Shown here piece by piece: positions 32,493 through 41,109 of a stretch of 64,000 nt of DNA. The translations under genes and the position numbers were made by a program. Numbering within the stretch: the stretch's first letter is position 1; each line of letters starts with the position of its first letter. The stretch is from Albidovulum denitrificans (lineage in GTDB: Bacteria; Pseudomonadota; Alphaproteobacteria; Rhodobacterales; Rhodobacteraceae): contig NZ_PVEP01000005.1 of NCBI RefSeq assembly GCF_002973535.1, positions 1-64,000 on the forward strand. The letters are read 5' to 3'. The notes under the pieces are model-generated. The model did no database searches and was not told the origin of the DNA. It saw nothing but the letters and a program-made list of their open reading frames with translations.

Positions 32493-33248
32493 TTATAATA
32501 CCAATGGCTTGGCGTCGCGCAGGATTGCGCGCGCGGCGGTGCTTTGATCGTCGCCATCGCGCAGGTGGGTGGTGCCGTCATGGATCACCAGCGGCGCCAG
32601 AAGGCGAAAGGCGCCGCGACCGCCCTTGCGGGTCTGAAGAATGACCCGCCCGGCGGGCCGTCCGGCACGCGGCGCGATGGGCAGGATCACGGTGCTGCCG
32701 GTGCCGGGACCGAGGCCGGAAAGAAGGTCGGGCAGCCGGTCGGCGGACTGGATCACGGTCAGCCAGCCGCCGGGGCGCAGACGTTTCAGCCCGATCCGAA
32801 GCCAGTCGGCCAGGGGCAGCGCCTCGCGCTGGGCCATCTCGCGGCCACCGTCGCGGGCGGGTGTGCCGCCGCCTTTGGGGAAATAGGGCGGGTTGGCAAG
32901 GACATGGTCGAAGGCGCTGTGGCGCAGCGCGTCGGGCAGGTGTGCAAGGTTGCCGTCGATCACGGTCAGGGGCAGGTCGTTCCGGTCGGCATTGCGGCGG
33001 GCGAGGTCGGCATAGGGCGCCTGCACCTCAAGCCCCGTGACATGCAGCCCCGGCACCCGATGCGCCAGGCAGAGGCCGGCCACCCCCGCGCCGCAGCCAA
33101 GTTCCAGAGCTGCTTCACCCGCCTTGGCCGGGACGGCGGCGGCGAGCAGCACCGGGTCCATCGCGGCGCGGTAGCCGTCCTTCGGTTGAAGGATGTTCAG
33201 CCGCCCGTCAAGAAAGCGGTCGGCGGTCAGCGCGCCTTCGGCAAACAT
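32493..33248 (-). CDS. tRNA1(Val) (adenine-N6)-methyltransferase-like protein
   Basis: 251 residues. The SAM-binding motif ELGCGAGVAGLCLAHR, the acidic motif LEVQAPYADLARRNA and the catalytic NPPYF of amino-group N6 methyltransferases place it with TrmN6 (YfiC), which modifies A37 of tRNA1(Val). RFLDGRLNILQPKDGYRAAMDPVLL at the N-terminus matches the same group. It lies one base after the DUF2007 gene on the minus strand and is probably cotranscribed. Confidence 0.88.
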   Translation of the reverse strand: MFAEGALTADRFLDGRLNILQPKDGYRAAMDPVLLAAAVPAKAGEAALELGCGAGVAGLCLAHRVPGLHVTGLEVQAPYADLARRNADRNDLPLTVIDGNLAHLPDALRHSAFDHVLANPPYFPKGGGTPARDGGREMAQREALPLADWLRIGLKRLRPGGWLTVIQSADRLPDLLSGLGPGTGSTVILPIAPRAGRPAGRVILQTRKGGRGAFRLLAPLVIHDGTTHLRDGDDQSTAARAILRDAKPLVL

Positions 33249-33249
33249 G

Positions 33250-33465
33250 TCAGTCCCCGGTGGCGATGCCGTTGTCGCGCAGAATCGCGCGGGCGATGAA
33301 CAGATCCTGATCCCGCACCATGATCCTGCGCGGCAATATGCCTAGGGACCCTTCAAGCACGCTCATGTGGACGTCCATCTGAAAGGCGGCTATACCCTCT
33401 CCGTCAAGAAGGGCGGTCGCGAATGCGATTACGGTCGGGTCGTTGGTGCGCAGAAGCTCTTTCAT
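33250..33465 (-). CDS. DUF2007 family protein
   Basis: 71 residues: MKELLRTNDPTVIAFATALL, then a middle with HMSVLEGSLGILPRRIMV and AILRDNG at the end. DUF2007 (putative signal-transducing) proteins are small ferredoxin-like fold proteins of unknown role. The ATG at 33465 is preferred over one further upstream. It precedes the TrmN6-like gene and diverges from the polyprenyl synthase gene. Confidence 0.88.
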   Translation of the reverse strand: MKELLRTNDPTVIAFATALLDGEGIAAFQMDVHMSVLEGSLGILPRRIMVRDQDLFIARAILRDNGIATGD

Positions 33466-33519
33466 AATCCAAGTCTTAAGGACAGGCCGCCGGGTTTGTC
33501 GAGTAAGCACGGGACCACG

Positions 33520-34521
33520 ATGAGCCTGGACGAGACGTCACATAAACCCCACGACCGTCTTGCGGCCTTCCTTGCCGAGGATATGGCCGCGGTCAACACG
33601 CTGATCCGGGACCGCATGGCCTCGGAACACGCGCCGCGCATCCCCGAGGTCACGGCCCATCTGGTCGAGGCGGGGGGCAAGCGGCTGCGCCCGATGCTGA
33701 CGCTGGCGGCGGCACGGCTTTGCGGCTACGCGGGCGCGCATCACGTGCGCCTTGCCGCGACGGTGGAGTTCATCCACACGGCGACGCTGCTGCATGACGA
33801 TGTGGTCGATGAAAGCCGCCAGCGGCGCGGGCGGCCGACGGCGAACCTGCTGTGGGACAACAAGTCTTCCGTCCTTGTCGGGGACTACCTTTTCGCGCGT
33901 TCGTTTCAGTTGATGGTCGAAACCGGATCGCTTCGGGTTCTCGATATCCTCGCCAATGCCTCGGCCACGATTGCCGAGGGCGAGGTGCTGCAACTGACGG
34001 CGGCGCAGGACTTGCGCACGGATGAAGGCATCTATCTTCAGGTGGTGCGCGGCAAGACGGCGGCGCTTTTTTCTGCCGCGACCGAGGCGGGTGGCGTGAT
34101 TGCCGCCGCGCCCGAGGATCAGGTCCGCGCGCTCCATGTCTATGGCGATGCGCTGGGGATCGCCTTCCAGATCGTCGACGACCTGCTGGATTACGGCGGG
34201 TCGAGCGCGGTGATCGGCAAGAACACCGGCGACGATTTCCGCGAACGCAAGCTGACGCTGCCGGTCATCAAGGCGGTCGCCGATGCGAGCGAGGCCGAGA
34301 TGGCGTTCTGGCGGCGTACCATCGAGAAGGGCCATCAGGGTGACGGCGATCTGGCCGAGGCGCTGGCGATCATGGCACGGCACGGCGCGATGGAACGGAC
34401 GCGGGACGATGCGCTGGCCTGGGCGGACAAGGCGAAGGCTGCGCTGGCCGTTCTGCCGCCGCATGACCTGCGCGACATGCTGTCCGATCTGGCCGATTAC
34501 GTCGTCAGCCGGGTGAACTGA
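33520..34521 (+). CDS. ispB: Polyprenyl diphosphate synthase (octa/decaprenyl type)
   Basis: 333 residues. It extends isopentenyl units onto an allylic diphosphate to build the ubiquinone side chain. GGKRLRPML, the first aspartate-rich motif LLHDDVVDESRQRRG (Asp93-Asp97), LVGDYLFARSF, the GKTAALF segment and the second motif QIVDDLLDYGG (Asp220-Asp224) are present. The chain length (Q10 is usual in Rhodobacterales) cannot be fixed by eye. It ends nine bases before palindromic element copy 3. Confidence 0.93.
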   Translation: MSLDETSHKPHDRLAAFLAEDMAAVNTLIRDRMASEHAPRIPEVTAHLVEAGGKRLRPMLTLAAARLCGYAGAHHVRLAATVEFIHTATLLHDDVVDESRQRRGRPTANLLWDNKSSVLVGDYLFARSFQLMVETGSLRVLDILANASATIAEGEVLQLTAAQDLRTDEGIYLQVVRGKTAALFSAATEAGGVIAAAPEDQVRALHVYGDALGIAFQIVDDLLDYGGSSAVIGKNTGDDFRERKLTLPVIKAVADASEAEMAFWRRTIEKGHQGDGDLAEALAIMARHGAMERTRDDALAWADKAKAALAVLPPHDLRDMLSDLADYVVSRVN

Positions 34522-34529
34522 CCCCGGTC

Positions 34530-34622
34530 AGAGCATTTCGGGTTTTCACTGACTCAGAATTCGAACTTATTTCGTTCGAATTCTGATACTTGCGTTCTCA
34601 ACGGAAACCCGAAACGCTTTAA
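34530..34622. repeat. Palindromic intergenic element, copy 3
   Basis: It carries AGCATTTCGGGTTTTCACTG at the left, an inner hairpin TCAGAATTCGAAC/GTTCGAATTCTGA, and AAACCCGAAACGCTTTA at the right. It fills the gap between the convergent ispB and dehydratase genes; the TAA stop of the dehydratase (34619-34621) lies inside the right edge. Confidence 0.92.
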
Positions 34623-35596
34623 AGCTGCGGGAAGCGGTCAAGCGCCTGGCGGAAGATGCCGGGATCGACATTGCCGCCCGAAGCGACGGCGATGACGGCG
34701 TCGCCTTCTACCTCATCCTTGTGAAAGAGCGCCGCGGCCAGTGCGACCGCGCCGCCGGGTTCCAGAACGATCCTCAACCGGCTGAACGCGGCGGCGATGG
34801 CCGCCAGCGCCTCATCATCGCTGACCGCGATACCGGGGCCGCAGAGGCGGGACATGATCGGGAAGGTCAGGTCGCCCGGTTGCGGCGTGATGATCGCGTC
34901 GCAGATCGACCCGTCCATGCGGGGGTTGCGTTCGATCCGTCCGGCGGCGAGCGAACGTTTCGCGTCATCGAACCCCTCGGGCTCTGCCGGTCTTGCGCGC
35001 AGGCCGGGGGCGTGCGCCTCAAACGCCAGCGCGATGCCCGACGTCAGGCCGCCCCCGCCGCAGCAGACAAGGACATCGGCGCGATCCACCCCCGCCTCGG
35101 CTGCCTGGCGCGCGATTTCAAGCCCGGTGGTGCCTTGACCGGCGATCACCTGCGGTTCGTCGAAGGGCTTGATAAGGGTCAGCCCGCGATCCTCGGCCAG
35201 GGCGCCGCCGATGGCGTCGCGGTCGCCGGTGGCGCGGTCGTAAAGCACCACCTCGGCCCCCAGCGCGCGGGTGTTGTCGATCTTAACGCGCGGCGCGTCA
35301 GAGGGCATCAGGATCACGCAAGGCGCGCCATGTTCGCGCGCGGCCAGCGCCACGCCCTGCGCGTGGTTGCCCGAGGAAAAGGCGATGACGCCCTGCGCGC
35401 GGGTTTCCGGCGGCAGGGCGGAGACCGCCGACCAGCCGCCGCGAAACTTGAAAGATCCGGTCTTTTGCAGGCATTCGGCCTTTACGAAAACCCGCCGCCC
35501 GGCCATTTCGTCAAGGAAGGGGGAGGTCAAAAGCGGTGTCAGCGTTGCATGGCCCTTCAGCCGTTCGGCCGCGGCCTCGATCATCCCGATATTCAT
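34619..35596 (-). CDS. Threonine/serine dehydratase family protein
   Basis: 325 residues, PLP fold type II. Lys50 in TGSFKFRGG is the PLP lysine, AFSSGNHAQGVA binds the substrate and CCGGGGLTSGIA binds the phosphate. No ACT regulatory domain is present, so it resembles catabolic threonine dehydratase or serine racemase rather than IlvA. The upstream hydrolase gene overlaps its start by four bases. The stop codon comes from palindromic element copy 3. Confidence 0.9.
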   Translation of the reverse strand: MNIGMIEAAAERLKGHATLTPLLTSPFLDEMAGRRVFVKAECLQKTGSFKFRGGWSAVSALPPETRAQGVIAFSSGNHAQGVALAAREHGAPCVILMPSDAPRVKIDNTRALGAEVVLYDRATGDRDAIGGALAEDRGLTLIKPFDEPQVIAGQGTTGLEIARQAAEAGVDRADVLVCCGGGGLTSGIALAFEAHAPGLRARPAEPEGFDDAKRSLAAGRIERNPRMDGSICDAIITPQPGDLTFPIMSRLCGPGIAVSDDEALAAIAAAFSRLRIVLEPGGAVALAAALFHKDEVEGDAVIAVASGGNVDPGIFRQALDRFPQL

Positions 35597-36420
35597 CGCA
35601 TCAGCTCCAGCCAGTTGCGGATCGCGGCAAGGCTTTCCGGTTCGTCAAGAAAGGGGACATGGGCGCGGTCGGGGACCTCGGCAAAGACCATGTCGGGCCG
35701 CCGCCGCCGCATCTCGGCGGCCGAGGCGGGGGAGAGGAGGTCGGAATTCGCGCCCCGGATGAGGGCCAGCGGCAGGCCCGCGCAGGCATCGAAGAGCGGC
35801 CAGAGATCGACCTCTGGCCCCTCGAAGGCGGCGAGGAAGCTGGTGCGAAGCTCAGGGTCATAACGGATCTGAAGACCGTTTTCGGTTTCCGCGTAAAGCC
35901 GCTCGGCGAAGGCGCGCCAGCGGCCGTCGGGGACATTCGCAAAGCCCGGCATGGTGCGGGGCATTCGGGCGACAAGGTCGTCCATGGTCTTCGCGGCGGG
36001 GTTGCGGCCGACATAGTCGAAGATCTTTTCAAGCCCCGCGCGTTCGATCACCGGGCCGATGTCGTTGAAGCAGATCCCCAAAAGCCGGTCATGCGCGGTC
36101 GCGGCCAGCATCATCGCGATCAACCCACCGCGCGAGGTGCCGATGATCGCCGCCTGTTCGATGCCGAGATGGTCAAGGAGGTCCAGCGCATCCTTCGCCT
36201 CTTGCGGGACGGTATAGGTCGCGGCGCCGGTCCATTCCGACCCGCCGCGCCCGCGATAATCGGCCCGGATCAGGCGGAGGCCGGGCAGATGGGGGGCGAG
36301 AAAGTCGAAATCGGTCCCCGCGCGGGTCAGCCCGGCAAGGCAGAGGACCGGCAGCCCCTCGCCCTCATCCCGGTAGGCAAGGCGGGCGCCGTCCGGGGCG
36401 GTGAAATGCTGAAGGTTCAT
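35593..36420 (-). CDS. Alpha/beta-fold hydrolase
   Basis: 275 residues. The nucleophile elbow GTSRGG, the HG-equivalent segment LCLAGLTRAGTDFDFLAPHL, RADYRGRGGSEW and a C-terminal His in PDRAHVPFLDEP form the usual Ser-Asp-His hydrolase. The substrate is unknown. It is coupled by four-base overlaps to both the dehydratase gene downstream and the haloacid dehalogenase gene upstream. Confidence 0.9.
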   Translation of the reverse strand: MNLQHFTAPDGARLAYRDEGEGLPVLCLAGLTRAGTDFDFLAPHLPGLRLIRADYRGRGGSEWTGAATYTVPQEAKDALDLLDHLGIEQAAIIGTSRGGLIAMMLAATAHDRLLGICFNDIGPVIERAGLEKIFDYVGRNPAAKTMDDLVARMPRTMPGFANVPDGRWRAFAERLYAETENGLQIRYDPELRTSFLAAFEGPEVDLWPLFDACAGLPLALIRGANSDLLSPASAAEMRRRRPDMVFAEVPDRAHVPFLDEPESLAAIRNWLELMR

Positions 36421-37097
36421 GCAAGAAGCTCCGGTAGCCGGGAAAGGTCGGGCAGGATATGGTGCGGCGCGGCGGGCAGGCGGTCTTGTGGCAGGCCGGC
36501 GCGGTTGACCCAGGTGGTGGTGAACCCGAAGGCCGAGGCCCCGGCCGCGTCCCAGCCGTTCGAGGAGATGAACATCACCTGATCGCGCGCACAGCCGAAG
36601 CGGTCGGTGACAAGGGCATAGACGCGGGCATCGGGCTTGAAAACTCCCACGCTTTCGACCGACAGAACGTCGTCGAGAAGCCCGCCGATCCCCGCCGACC
36701 GTACCGCTCCCTGAAGCATGTCGGGGGAGCCGTTGGAGAGGATCGCGGTGTTGAAACCGCCTTCCTTCAGTGTCGCCAGCATCGCCGGAACCTCGGGGTA
36801 GGCCGCAAGTTCCCAGTAAAGTGCGAGAAGGCGTTCGCGAAGGTCGGGGTCGGTCAGCCCCGCCGCCTCCATCGCCCAGTCGAGGCCGTCCTGCGTCACC
36901 TGCCAGAAGTCGCAATGCGCGCCCATGACGGCGCGGAGCCAGGAATATTCAAGCTGTTTGCGGCGCCAGTTTTCGGCAAGCGTCGGCCAGATGTCGGCCA
37001 GCGCCTCGCGCCCCGGCTCGGCCGCGGCGATGCGCGCGGCTGCGGTGACGTCGAACAGCGTGCCATAGGCGTCGAAGATGCAGGTGGTAACGGTCAT
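36417..37097 (-). CDS. Type II haloacid dehalogenase (HAD superfamily)
   Basis: 226 residues. The nucleophile motif FDAYGTLFD (Asp9), ILSNGSPDML (motif II Ser), KPDARVY (motif III Lys) and ISSNGWDAAGASAFG (motif IV, Asp) match L-2-haloacid dehalogenases, which hydrolyse 2-haloalkanoates to 2-hydroxy acids with inversion. As a HAD, other substrates are possible. It heads the coupled trio with the hydrolase and dehydratase genes. Confidence 0.9.
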   Translation of the reverse strand: MTVTTCIFDAYGTLFDVTAAARIAAAEPGREALADIWPTLAENWRRKQLEYSWLRAVMGAHCDFWQVTQDGLDWAMEAAGLTDPDLRERLLALYWELAAYPEVPAMLATLKEGGFNTAILSNGSPDMLQGAVRSAGIGGLLDDVLSVESVGVFKPDARVYALVTDRFGCARDQVMFISSNGWDAAGASAFGFTTTWVNRAGLPQDRLPAAPHHILPDLSRLPELLA

Positions 37098-37247
37098 GCG
37101 GCCCTCCGCCCGCCAGACTGGCGCGGGCCGGGGCGGGGGGCAAGGGTGGAAATGTGCGGGGGACAATGGCCCGAACCGCGCAGGGGCATTTGACACGCGC
37201 CCCGCAGATGGCGCTACGATCCCGGCAGAAGCGATAAGGAGCGTAGC

Positions 37248-37844
37248 ATGACCGCCCCGTCCCCCGTCGAACGTCTGAAAGAGGCCCTGCGCGCCCTTGA
37301 GGCCGAGATCGACGCCGAGCTTGACCAAAGCCGCGACAGGCTGCGCTACCGGATCGAGCGCGGGCGGATCAGATTTGACCGCGAGGTGCTGGCCCGCCAC
37401 CGGGCGGCGAAGGTGCGATTGCGCGAATTCCTTGGCGCCGCTCGGCCGATGGTGATCCTGACCGCGCCGGTGATCTATTCGCTGATCCTTCCCTTCGCGC
37501 TTCTGGACCTGTTCGTGAGCCTGTATCAGGCGATCTGCTTCCCGGTTTACGGCATCGCCAAGGTGCGCCGCGCCGACCATATCGCCTTCGACCGGCAGCA
37601 TCTGGCCTATCTGAACGGGCTTCAGAAGCTGAACTGCGTCTATTGCGGCTATTGCAACGGGTTGATTTCCTTCGTCCGCGAGGTGGCGGGGCGGACCGAG
37701 CAATACTGGTGTCCGATCAAGCACGCCCGCCGCATGGCCGGGAGGCATGAGCAATACGGCGATTTCGTCGCCTATGGCGATGCCGAGGGGTTCCGCGAGG
37801 GGAGCGAGGGGTTGAGGGAGCGGTTGAAGGCGGGGAGGGAGTAG
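37248..37844 (+). CDS. Conserved membrane protein with cysteine cluster, unknown function
   Basis: 198 residues. A charged coiled-coil-like N-terminus (about 8-62) leads to one or two membrane helices (about 68-100). Then a cysteine-rich region follows: Cys130, Cys133 and Cys136 in NCVYCGYCNG plus Cys155 in WCPIKHA, a set that could bind zinc or an Fe-S cluster. I recall similar proteins in other Rhodobacterales but know no function. It is monocistronic, with a REP-like palindrome immediately downstream. Confidence 0.8.
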   Translation: MTAPSPVERLKEALRALEAEIDAELDQSRDRLRYRIERGRIRFDREVLARHRAAKVRLREFLGAARPMVILTAPVIYSLILPFALLDLFVSLYQAICFPVYGIAKVRRADHIAFDRQHLAYLNGLQKLNCVYCGYCNGLISFVREVAGRTEQYWCPIKHARRMAGRHEQYGDFVAYGDAEGFREGSEGLRERLKAGRE

Positions 37845-37852
37845 AGGGACAC

Positions 37853-37914
37853 GTCCCGGACTTGATCCGGGACCTCTGGCCCCGGCCGTCGAGGTCCCGG
37901 ATCAAGTCCGGGAC
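37853..37914. repeat. Large perfect inverted repeat (REP-like) between convergent genes
   Basis: A 24-bp arm (37853-37876) starting GTCCCGGACTTGATCC is repeated as its exact reverse complement at 37891-37914, around a 14-base loop. The GTCCCGGACTTGATCCGGGAC core is, from general knowledge, a frequent intergenic repeat in many alphaproteobacteria. It may also terminate both the cysteine-cluster gene and fabI. Confidence 0.85.
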
Positions 37915-37941
37915 GGGGTAATTGACCGACCTGCCGCCCGC

Positions 37942-38730
37942 CTACAGGTTCTCTTGCTGCGGCATGCCCAGCACATGATAGCCGCCGTCGACGCGGATGA
38001 TCTCACCCGTGGTGCAGGCACCGTAGTCGGACAGAAGATAGACCGCCGTCCCGCCGATTGCCTCAAGCGTGGCATTGGCGCGCATCGGGGCGTTGGCCTC
38101 GGTATGGCGGAAGGTGGCGCGCGCGCCGCCGATGGCGGCCCCGGCCAGCGTCTTCATCGGGCCGGGAGAGATCGCGTTGACGCGGACCTTCTGCGGGCCG
38201 AGGTCATTGGCCAGATAGCGCGTGGTGCTTTCCAGCGCGGCCTTGGCGACGCCCATCACATTGTAATTCGGCGTTACCCGGTTCGACCCGCCATAGGTCA
38301 GCGTCACAAGGCTGCCACCCTCGGGCATCAGTTCGGACGCGCGCTTTGCCACGTCGATGAAGGAATAGCAGGAGATGGTCAGCGAATTGGCGAAATTCCC
38401 GCGCGTGGTGTTGATGAAGCGGCCGGTCAGCTCGTTCTTGTCGGAATAGGCGATGGCGTGGACAAGGAAATCCATGCGCCCCCAACGGTCCTTCAGCGCG
38501 GCAAAGCAGGCATCCATGCTGGCGTCGTCGGTGACGTCCACATCGACGAGGAAATCGGACCCGACGGACGCGGCCAGAGGTTCCACCCGCTTGCCGAAGG
38601 CTTCGCCCTGATAGGAAAAGGCCAGTTCCGCGCCCTCGGCGGCCAGTGCCGAGGCGATGCCCCAGGCAATCGAGCGTTCATTCGCGACGCCCATGACAAG
38701 GCCGCGCTTGCCCTTCATCAGTTCGGCCAT
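37942..38730 (-). CDS. fabI: Enoyl-ACP reductase (NADH)
   Basis: 262 residues. FabI reduces trans-2-enoyl-ACP, the last step of each fatty acid elongation cycle. KGKRGLVMGVANERSIAWGI is the atypical SDR cofactor motif, and Tyr-x6-Lys occurs in NYNVMGVAKAALE, followed by ISPGPMKTLAG. It is the third gene of fabA-fabB-fabI on the minus strand. Confidence 0.96.
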   Translation of the reverse strand: MAELMKGKRGLVMGVANERSIAWGIASALAAEGAELAFSYQGEAFGKRVEPLAASVGSDFLVDVDVTDDASMDACFAALKDRWGRMDFLVHAIAYSDKNELTGRFINTTRGNFANSLTISCYSFIDVAKRASELMPEGGSLVTLTYGGSNRVTPNYNVMGVAKAALESTTRYLANDLGPQKVRVNAISPGPMKTLAGAAIGGARATFRHTEANAPMRANATLEAIGGTAVYLLSDYGACTTGEIIRVDGGYHVLGMPQQENL

Positions 38731-38736
38731 GCCGCG

Positions 38737-39966
38737 TTACTCCTGAAACTTGCTCATCACGAGCGTCGCGTTGGTGCCGCCGAAGCCGAAGGAGTTGGAA
38801 AGCACGCTGTCGAGTTTTACGCCCTCGCGCAGCTCTGTCACGATCTCGGCCGGGTCGAGCGCGGGGTCAAGCTGGGTCACGTTGGCCGAGGCCGCGATGA
38901 AATCCTTGTTCAGCATGATGAGGGAATAGATCGCCTCATGCACGCCGGTGGCGCCAAGCGAGTGGCCGGTAAGGGATTTGGTCGAGGCGACGGGCGGGGT
39001 GGAGCCCTTGCCGAAGACGCGGCGCACTGCCTCCATCTCGGTCACGTCACCGACCGAGGTCGAGGTGCCGTGGCTGTTGATGTAGTCGATCTTGCGCCCC
39101 TCGGGCAGCGTCGCCAGCGCAAGGCGCATCGACCGTTCGCCGCCTTCGCCCGAGGGCGCGACCATGTCGTAGCCGTCCGAGGTCGCGCCATAGCCGGTGA
39201 CCTCGGCATAGATCTTCGCGCCGCGCGCCCTGGCGTGTTCCAGTTCCTCAAGCACCACGACACCGCCGCCGCCTGCGATGACAAAGCCGTCGCGCGTCGC
39301 GTCATAGGGGCGCGAGGCGGTTTCGGGCGTGTCGTTGTACTTGGACGACATCGCGCCCATCGCGTCGAAGAGGCACGAGAGCGTCCAGTCCAGTTCCTCG
39401 CCCCCGCCGGCAAAGACGATGTCCTGCTTGCCCATCTGGATCTGTTCGACACCGTTGCCGATGCAATGGGCCGAGGTGGAGCAGGCCGAGGTGATGGAAT
39501 AGTTCACGCCCTTGATCTTGAACGGCGTGGCCAGGCAGGCAGAGTTCGTGGAAGACATGCAGCGCGTCACCATGAACGGCCCCATCCGCTTCGGCGCGCC
39601 CTTTTCGATCACGATTTGATGGGCTTCGAAGAAGTTCGATGTGGACGGCCCGCCCGACCCCATGATGAGGCCGGTACGCGGGTTGGAGACCTCACCCTCC
39701 TCAAGCCCGCTGTCGGCGATGGCCTGCTGCATGGCGAGGAAGTTGTAGGCCGCCCCCGGCCCCATGAAGCGGAGGTTCCGCTTGTCGATATGGTCCTCAA
39801 GCACGATCTGGGGCTGGCCCTTCACCTGGCTGCGGAACCCGTGTTCGGCGTAATCGGGGGCAAAGACGATGCCGGACTTGCCGGCGCGCAAGGATGCCTC
39901 GACCTCGGCGACGGAGTTGCCGATGGGCGAGATGATCCCCATTCCGGTAATGACGACGCGGCGCAT
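38737..39966 (-). CDS. fabB: Beta-ketoacyl-ACP synthase I
   Basis: 409 residues. FabB elongates cis-3-decenoyl-ACP and is required for unsaturated fatty acids. The active-site Cys is in [15 protein letters not shown], and two His lie in NSHGTST and [29 protein letters not shown] is the usual N-terminus. It starts 22 bases after fabA and ends six bases before fabI. Confidence 0.96.
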   Translation of the reverse strand: MRRVVITGMGIISPIGNSVAEVEASLRAGKSGIVFAPDYAEHGFRSQVKGQPQIVLEDHIDKRNLRFMGPGAAYNFLAMQQAIADSGLEEGEVSNPRTGLIMGSGGPSTSNFFEAHQIVIEKGAPKRMGPFMVTRCMSSTNSACLATPFKIKGVNYSITSACSTSAHCIGNGVEQIQMGKQDIVFAGGGEELDWTLSCLFDAMGAMSSKYNDTPETASRPYDATRDGFVIAGGGGVVVLEELEHARARGAKIYAEVTGYGATSDGYDMVAPSGEGGERSMRLALATLPEGRKIDYINSHGTSTSVGDVTEMEAVRRVFGKGSTPPVASTKSLTGHSLGATGVHEAIYSLIMLNKDFIAASANVTQLDPALDPAEIVTELREGVKLDSVLSNSFGFGGTNATLVMSKFQE

Positions 39967-39988
39967 GGGCGCTCTCCTTCTCTGCGGG

Positions 39989-40498
39989 TCAGCTCTCGGA
40001 GAGAGCGACCTTCATGTCTTTCACAAGATAAATCGTCTCGCCATCCGCTTCCACCCGGCCATCGGCCACGCCCATGGTCAGGCGGCGGGTCTGGACGGCC
40101 TTGGTGAAATCGACGTGATAGGTCAGCATCTTGCGGTCCGGGCGTACCATGCCGGTCAGCTTTACCTCGCCCACGCCAAGCGCATAGCCGCGCCCCAGCC
40201 AGCCGCGCCAGCCAAGGTTGAAGCCGGTCAGCTGCCAGAGCCCGTCAAGGCCAAGGCAGCCGGGCATGATCGGGTTGCCGGGGAAGTGGCAGTCAAAGAA
40301 CCACAGGTCGGGGGTGATGTCGAATTCGGCGGTGACGTGGCCCTTGCCATGTTCGCCGCGATCGTCGGAAATGTCGGTGATCCGGTCCATCATCAGCATC
40401 GGCGGAGCGGGCAGTTGGGCATTGCCCGGCCCGAACAACTCGCCGCGCGCGCATTTCAGCAAGTCGTCCTTGTCGAAGCTGCTTGGATATAGACCCAT
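39989..40498 (-). CDS. fabA: 3-hydroxydecanoyl-ACP dehydratase/isomerase
   Basis: 169 residues. FabA dehydrates 3-hydroxydecanoyl-ACP and isomerises the product to cis-3-decenoyl-ACP, the branch point to unsaturated fatty acids. The active-site His is in [20 protein letters not shown] with the Asp in LDGLW. The ATG at 40498 gives the family N-terminus ([20 protein letters not shown]) with GGGAG just upstream. It heads fabA-fabB-fabI and diverges from irr. Confidence 0.96.
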   Translation of the reverse strand: MGLYPSSFDKDDLLKCARGELFGPGNAQLPAPPMLMMDRITDISDDRGEHGKGHVTAEFDITPDLWFFDCHFPGNPIMPGCLGLDGLWQLTGFNLGWRGWLGRGYALGVGEVKLTGMVRPDRKMLTYHVDFTKAVQTRRLTMGVADGRVEADGETIYLVKDMKVALSES

Positions 40499-40661
40499 AT
40501 TCTCCCGCCCCCTGTCTGTGCCTTCAGGCATTGAATCCCTCTACCATCGGCCTCGGTCAGAGGGCAAGCCTACTGCCTTCCGGCCGGGCTGTGCGCTGGC
40601 GTTGAAAATTCCCGATCCGGTCTTTTATACTGTGGTGGTGAATGAAAAGGGTCATGGTGTG

Positions 40662-41087
40662 ATGACACGGGCAGCCGAAACGAAGCGGGGCGCGCGCTGG
40701 CTTATGCAGGCGGGCCTGAGGCCGACGCGCCAGCGCCTGTGCCTGGCCGAGCTTCTGGTGGGCGACGGGCGTGACCGCCATGTCACCGCCGAAGGGCTTC
40801 ACGCCGCCGCCGGGGCCTGTGGAGAGCCGGTGTCGCTGGCCACGGTCTACAACACGCTGAAGGCGTTCTGCGACGCCGGGCTTGTCAACGAGATCTCTGT
40901 CGATGGCAGCCGCAGCTATTTCGACACGCGGCTGGACGACCACCCGCATTTCTACTGGGAAGACGACGGTTTCCTGACCGACGCGCCCGCCGACCAGCTG
41001 AAGATCGCGCAACTGCCGCAACTGCCCGAGGGCGCGGAACTGTCGCGCGTGGATGTGGTGATCCGGTTGAAGCGGCCGGACAACTGA
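40662..41087 (+). CDS. irr: Iron response regulator Irr (Fur family)
   Basis: 141 residues. The Fur-type winged helix (RPTRQRLCLAELL, SLATVYNTLKAFCDAGLV) precedes a C-terminal domain with HPHFYWEDDG; the HxH at 94-96 matches the haem-sensitive region of Irr, which represses iron storage and haem genes under iron limitation in alphaproteobacteria. Fur Cys pairs are absent. GTG/ATG tandem starts make 40659 possible. The arrangement irr divergent from fabA is conserved in Rhodobacterales. Confidence 0.88.
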   Translation: MTRAAETKRGARWLMQAGLRPTRQRLCLAELLVGDGRDRHVTAEGLHAAAGACGEPVSLATVYNTLKAFCDAGLVNEISVDGSRSYFDTRLDDHPHFYWEDDGFLTDAPADQLKIAQLPQLPEGAELSRVDVVIRLKRPDN

Positions 41088-41109
41088 CCCGCCACAGGCG
41101 CGACGGCGC

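Noticed and set aside
35593-36915. Extended hydrolase start upstream of 36420
   Set aside because: The extension overlaps the dehalogenase gene out of frame; the ATG at 36420 overlaps the dehalogenase stop neatly.
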